Source: JBMYZL01 sp049610385 (GTDB lineage Bacteria > Bacteroidota > Bacteroidia > Flavobacteriales_D > Sanyastnellaceae). Taken from it: 36,801 nt of DNA. The notes under the pieces are model-generated. The model saw only the letters and a program-made list of their open reading frames with translations, was not told where the DNA came from and made no database searches. The translations under genes were made by a program, and so were the position numbers. Where the stretch lies: contig JBMYZL010000023.1 of the NCBI GenBank assembly GCA_049610385.1, positions 1 through 36,801 on the forward strand. The letters run 5' to 3'. This document shows, piece by piece, positions 33,335-36,801 of the stretch; the first letter of the stretch is position 1; each line of letters begins with the position of its first letter.

Positions 33335-34539
33335 AGTTCGAAGAATCGGTTTGCATACATCTCTGGAGCATTCGTCATCCAAGGAGCCATTTTGCGATCA
33401 TCAGGAATGAAGTTGGCGACAGGGGCGCTCGTCATGCGAAATTGTCCCAATCCGTTGAATTCGTCTTCAATGCACAGCATCATGCCGGTCGTGTAGTCTT
33501 GAAAGGATTTGCCATCAATGGTGCCGTTGAAGATTTTCTGTTGTATCCAGGGCTGGAGGACCATGTCTTTGATTTGATCATTTTCAAAGGCCCTCGCCCA
33601 CATGGCCTCTTCAACGAGAGGACCGGGGACAATCCCTTCGCTTTTGCCCAACAACTGGGGTTTCAAGATGTATCCATCCTTGTTCAAGCGGGCCTCTTCC
33701 CAAATCTCAGGGTATTGATTTCGTGTGTATGTCGGGATGAGAAACGGTTTCAGAAAATCGGACTCTTCTGGGGTTAGGGATTCCGACCGAAATTCATCAT
33801 CCCAAAGAACTGCAAGAAAGCGCTTGTCATGCAGGAGCATCACCGTCGACAGCGGATTGAGGCAATTGGAGGACGCCACGGCTTCAATTTCAGTGGAAGT
33901 CAGTGCCTCAAGCTCCATTTGAGAAAAAGAACTCAGGACTGGCCCATCTTTGAGCAAGTGCAAATTGTCTGCGATTGTATCCGGATAGATATATTGAATC
34001 GGTACCCCAATCTGTTCAAAATAAGGACGATAAAACCGAATATCACCTTCCCGGTCGCGCCCCTTGAGAATGGTCAGTTGCTCGAGTCCACCCCACCAGC
34101 GTTCAGCTTCCTCAATCACCACACGGGTAATTCGCTTCCCATTGAGGTCGTTTCTGCATTGGGAACGCTTCTCCATGATGTATTCCGGGATGCCATGTCC
34201 CCAATACGCCTCGTAATAACGAGCCCCAAGCTCGCATACCTGAATGCCACCTTGCTGGTTGACCACAAAGTCAGGGCGATAAAAACCGATTTTGACGTTG
34301 GCCAAGTCGAATTGGTCAACGATTTGTCTGGTTTTTTCTGAATAGGTGATGATGTGCTCGTAGTTTCGGTATCTCGGGAGGAAATATTTGAAACTTTTGT
34401 AGAGCAAGTGTTGAATTCTTTTAAAACGGGATTGACTTTTTGGGCCAATTGCACAGGGCTCATCATAGTAATAGGGATAACGCAGGTGGCTCTCCTTTTC
34501 ACAAATGGCCCAATAGGTATCAAACTGTTCGTCAGTCAT
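33331..34539 (-). CDS. ATP-grasp-like protein of unknown substrate
   Basis: The 402-residue protein has no signal peptide or membrane segment. An N-terminal part includes FYRPDF (86-91) and VCELGARY (101-108). A C-terminal part has YILKPQLLGKSEGIVPG (290-306) and MVLQPWI (326-332), which look like the nucleotide-binding lysine and glycine loop and the following strand of ATP-grasp ligases, in the arrangement of circularly permuted or glutathionylspermidine-synthase-like enzymes. Such enzymes activate a carboxylate with ATP and join it to an amine. The gene is coupled by 4-base overlaps to a dioxygenase gene upstream and a methyltransferase gene downstream, suggesting a biosynthetic role. The family call is by eye only and remains tentative. 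Confidence 0.45.
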   Translation of the reverse strand: MTDEQFDTYWAICEKESHLRYPYYYDEPCAIGPKSQSRFKRIQHLLYKSFKYFLPRYRNYEHIITYSEKTRQIVDQFDLANVKIGFYRPDFVVNQQGGIQVCELGARYYEAYWGHGIPEYIMEKRSQCRNDLNGKRITRVVIEEAERWWGGLEQLTILKGRDREGDIRFYRPYFEQIGVPIQYIYPDTIADNLHLLKDGPVLSSFSQMELEALTSTEIEAVASSNCLNPLSTVMLLHDKRFLAVLWDDEFRSESLTPEESDFLKPFLIPTYTRNQYPEIWEEARLNKDGYILKPQLLGKSEGIVPGPLVEEAMWARAFENDQIKDMVLQPWIQQKIFNGTIDGKSFQDYTTGMMLCIEDEFNGLGQFRMTSAPVANFIPDDRKMAPWMTNAPEMYANRFFEL

Positions 34540-35366
34540 GAATTTGAAGGCAGGTCATTGCCATGGTGTTTATCGTAAAAGGCCTTGAGTTTTTGACTGC
34601 GGGAACTCACGAAAAGGTGATCCATGTCGCGGTTAATCAAAGCGCCATTGAAGCTCCAATCACCTTTCTTAGAGCCGCAGATGTTGCCTTGGCTGTACGG
34701 GCTTTCGGATGGAACCAAATGCAATTCCAAATACACCCTGTCGGAACCTTCATGGTTGATTCCGGACTCATGCCAAGCTGCACTGTGCATGACCAGCACA
34801 TCACCAGGGGACAGATGTGCTCGGAGTATAGGCAAGCCTTCCGGCAATACATCCGCATTCAACTCCCCTGCGTCTCCGAGATATCCCAATTTGTGGGTGC
34901 CCAAATAAACGCCAATCCCCCCGTTTTCTGAGTGGTTGGGTGTTAAAGCTATAAACAGGGAATAACGATCTCCGATGCCCATCTGGTAGCAAAAATCTTG
35001 GTGCAAAAAAACTGGCTTTCGATGTTGTGAATCTTTGCGAACAATTCGCAAGAAGTCCCAACCTGCTTCTCCATCGAAAAGCGTCTCTGCAATACCTTGA
35101 ATTCCAACTTCTTCCGTGAAGTTCCCCAGTTGTTCGAGGGATTCAAGTCTGATTTCTGTAGGGTGCTCAATCGCCTCATTCGGTTGAGCTTGCGACAAAC
35201 GATTGTACCGCAACAGCAAGTCACTCAATCTCTGCTCACCGAGCACGTTTTGCACAACATAACAACCAGCTTCTTGAAGAACTTCGAGGTCCAAACTTGA
35301 ACCTGTCAATTTCTCTCGATGCAGGCTTTTCAATCGCGCGACAGGTCCACAGAAGAGTTTTTTCAT
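34536..35366 (-). CDS. PhyH-family 2-oxoglutarate dioxygenase (canonical HxD)
   Basis: From ATG 35366 the product has 276 residues. A longer frame from 35462 adds 32 residues without domain character and is rejected. The iron ligands are intact: FLHQDFCYQ (His122, Asp124) and WHESGINHEGSDRVY (His199, with Arg210 for 2-oxoglutarate). The family hydroxylates small molecules or modified amino acids and fatty acids. The gene is the first of a three-gene operon, overlapping the ATP-grasp-like gene by four bases. Comparison with the HxG relative at 31822 is useful: same family, different metal motif, converging operons. Substrate unknown. Confidence 0.85.
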   Translation of the reverse strand: MKKLFCGPVARLKSLHREKLTGSSLDLEVLQEAGCYVVQNVLGEQRLSDLLLRYNRLSQAQPNEAIEHPTEIRLESLEQLGNFTEEVGIQGIAETLFDGEAGWDFLRIVRKDSQHRKPVFLHQDFCYQMGIGDRYSLFIALTPNHSENGGIGVYLGTHKLGYLGDAGELNADVLPEGLPILRAHLSPGDVLVMHSAAWHESGINHEGSDRVYLELHLVPSESPYSQGNICGSKKGDWSFNGALINRDMDHLFVSSRSQKLKAFYDKHHGNDLPSNS

Positions 35367-35719
35367 TTTGGTTCCGTTCAGCGCAAAAGTTATGCATTTT
35401 ACAATTATGTGTGAGTATGCCAACTCACCACTGAGCCTGAACTTTTTACCCGACGAGTTCATGTCGTCGCATCAAATGGCAACAGAAAATTCAGATTTGG
35501 ACTGATCGCCAATGGATTTGTTCTCAACTCTTTCCAAGCTTTGATGAATTCAGGTTTCTTGACGTTCTAGACTTCCTCATGTTTGGCTCCGACTATCAGC
35601 AGAGGCCATCCCATAAAACCAATTGAAAATCAGTTTCAAACAGTGGCAACTTCTAAAAAGCAAAGCCCCTGATTTGCAACTTGAATGGTGGAAGCATCAA
35701 CAATTAGGCACGGATAGAA
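35367..35719. other. Intergenic stretch between the PhyH operon and the integrase remnant
   Basis: These 353 bases are AT-richer than the neighbouring integrase. No gene with a domain was found; a short open frame from 35623 has no recognisable content. The stretch probably holds the promoter of the PhyH operon and the junction at which the integrase gene was cut. No clear direct repeats that would mark attachment sites were seen. Confidence 0.4.
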
Positions 35720-36778
35720 TCATCGAGTTTTCTGTGTTCTATTCGAGCAGGTATCATCGTCAATCGCATCCTCACCAAGTACAACGGCCGCCTGCCCAAG
35801 GTCATCGGTCTTGTCTTGGATGAACGCAAGCTCGGAAGGGCATTCTCCCTTGTTTGCCATCCACTCGGCCTCCAACAATTCGGGAAAGCGTTTGAGGTCG
35901 GAATACCGCACCCCCGTCCAACACGCCACCACGAAGAGGTCACGCACGGCATGAAGCGCCTTGAGCTCCTTGCCATTCTTCCCCACCGAGGGCAACTCAG
36001 CATGCTCCAACACCTCGAGGTCGTCGAGGGTGAGGTGAACCTTCAAGCCGCGGTGTTTGGGCGGCACGAAGTAAGGTTCGAGGTAAGAGCGGTTGTCGTG
36101 CAATTTGCGGTGGTGGGCCTTCTTCAGCCACACCTTGATGACGGCGAGGTCCTTGCCGATGGTGGACCCCTTGCACCCCTGTAAGGCGCGAAAGGACTTG
36201 TAACGATTCACCAGCTCCTCGTTCCAGTCCTCGAACTTCATGCCTCGGCCCAGATGGCCTCGGGCGAAGTCCTTGAGTTGCGTGAGCACGGTGCGGTATT
36301 TGGCGATGGTCCGTGGGTGTAGCTTTTGTCCTTTGGCGTTGGTTCTGTGCTCCTCGGACTCTGTGATGAATTCCTCCACCCACTGGTAAAAGGTGAGGGT
36401 CGTTTCGTTGATGTTCTCCTTTCCCGCATTGAGGCGGTCCAAGGCCGAACTCAACTCCTCCCAAGTCGGCTCCCGTTCAAGCTCATAAGTGAGGATGTGA
36501 ACCGCATCCTGAATGGCCTTCACGTGGTGCTCAATGCGCTTGTTCAAACCCATCAAAAAGGTCCGTTCGTCACGGTGCAAAGAACCACTGACTTTGATGC
36601 GTTGGCGGTTCTTGTCCCACCGATCAGTTGGCACCGTCACACCGAGGCCTTTCCGCCGTTTAACACCCCCAAATTGGAAGGATGCAACGGTGCCACATTC
36701 GGACTTGGAAGGACGGAGGAGAAGGACGGAGGAGAAGGACGGAGGAGAAGGACGGAGGAGAAGGACGGAGATGTTCAT
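35720..36778 (-). pseudogene. Truncated tyrosine recombinase (integrase) remnant
   Basis: The 352-residue frame carries the N-terminal arm-type domain, the core-binding domain (TLTFYQWVEEFITESEEHRT ... WLKKAHHRK) and the first catalytic part with the active-site Arg in CWTGVRYSDLKRF, as in Bacteroidota integrases. The frame then ends within about 60 residues (FIQDKTDDLGQ ... DDTC). The catalytic Lys region, the HxxR box and the tyrosine nucleophile are missing, so the protein cannot recombine DNA. Its 5' end contains the 13-bp tandem repeat described below. The gene probably marks the edge of an inserted or decayed mobile element next to the glycan/oxygenase island. Confidence 0.8.
36711..36770. 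repeat. 13-bp tandem repeat at the 5' end of the integrase remnant
   Basis: Four perfect copies of GGACGGAGGAGAA (36711-36762) and a partial fifth (36763-36770) lie in tandem. The array is flanked by a direct repeat ACTTGGAAGG (36703-36712 and 36781-36790). On the minus strand the array codes for the first residues of the integrase remnant. Because the unit is 13 bases, only copy numbers 1, 4, 7 and so on keep the downstream frame; the present four do. Confidence 0.9.
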
Positions 36779-36801
36779 GAACTTGGAAGGCGGGATTGAT
36801 G

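Noticed and set aside
1..36801. CRISPR arrays, rRNA and tRNA genes
   Set aside because: No regularly spaced repeats apart from the 13-bp array, and no conserved RNA motifs, were seen on either strand.

Overview
The window looks like chromosomal DNA of a Bacteroidota, most likely a flavobacteria-like marine lineage. Several secreted proteins end in a type IX secretion (T9SS) sorting domain. Cysteine-rich, SprB-like and PKD-like surface modules, FISUMP domains and an ECF sigma factor paired with a membrane/β-barrel protein are also typical of that phylum. The lineage is inferred from these families; no rRNA or tRNA gene was seen.

Left part (1-14750): cell-surface genes. On the minus strand lie a Kazal-domain protein cut by the window edge, a secreted seven-repeat β-propeller, a three-gene unit (SprB-like lipoprotein, ECF sigma factor, one protein joining an inner-membrane helix to a predicted outer-membrane β-barrel), a large cysteine-module/PKD protein, and a TPR-transmembrane-HTH regulator. 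Divergent from the regulator are two tandem paralogs (cupredoxin-like fold, two fasciclin domains, T9SS tail), then a small four-helix membrane protein with a clear terminator.

Middle part (14946-25186): a polytopic glycosyltransferase-like protein, a dockerin-like secreted protein, a methyltransferase, two divergent CotH-family genes (one visibly AT-richer than its surroundings), a secreted FISUMP protein, a broken-off 5' piece of a threonyl-tRNA synthetase gene, and a serine hydrolase of the β-lactamase/DD-peptidase fold.

Right part (25372-35366): a surface-glycan or small-molecule island with a DegT/DnrJ-type aminotransferase, a nucleotide-sugar epimerase, two glycosyltransferases, a sulfotransferase and a NeuD/PglD-like acyltransferase. 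The acyltransferase is tightly coupled to a signal-less FISUMP protein and a PhyH-like protein whose metal motif is HxG instead of HxD. Converging on it is a second coupled operon: a canonical HxD PhyH dioxygenase, an ATP-grasp-like protein and a methyltransferase. This pair of convergent operons is the best candidate for an undescribed pathway. The window ends in a truncated tyrosine recombinase whose 5' end carries a 13-bp tandem repeat, suggesting the island border is a remnant of mobile DNA.
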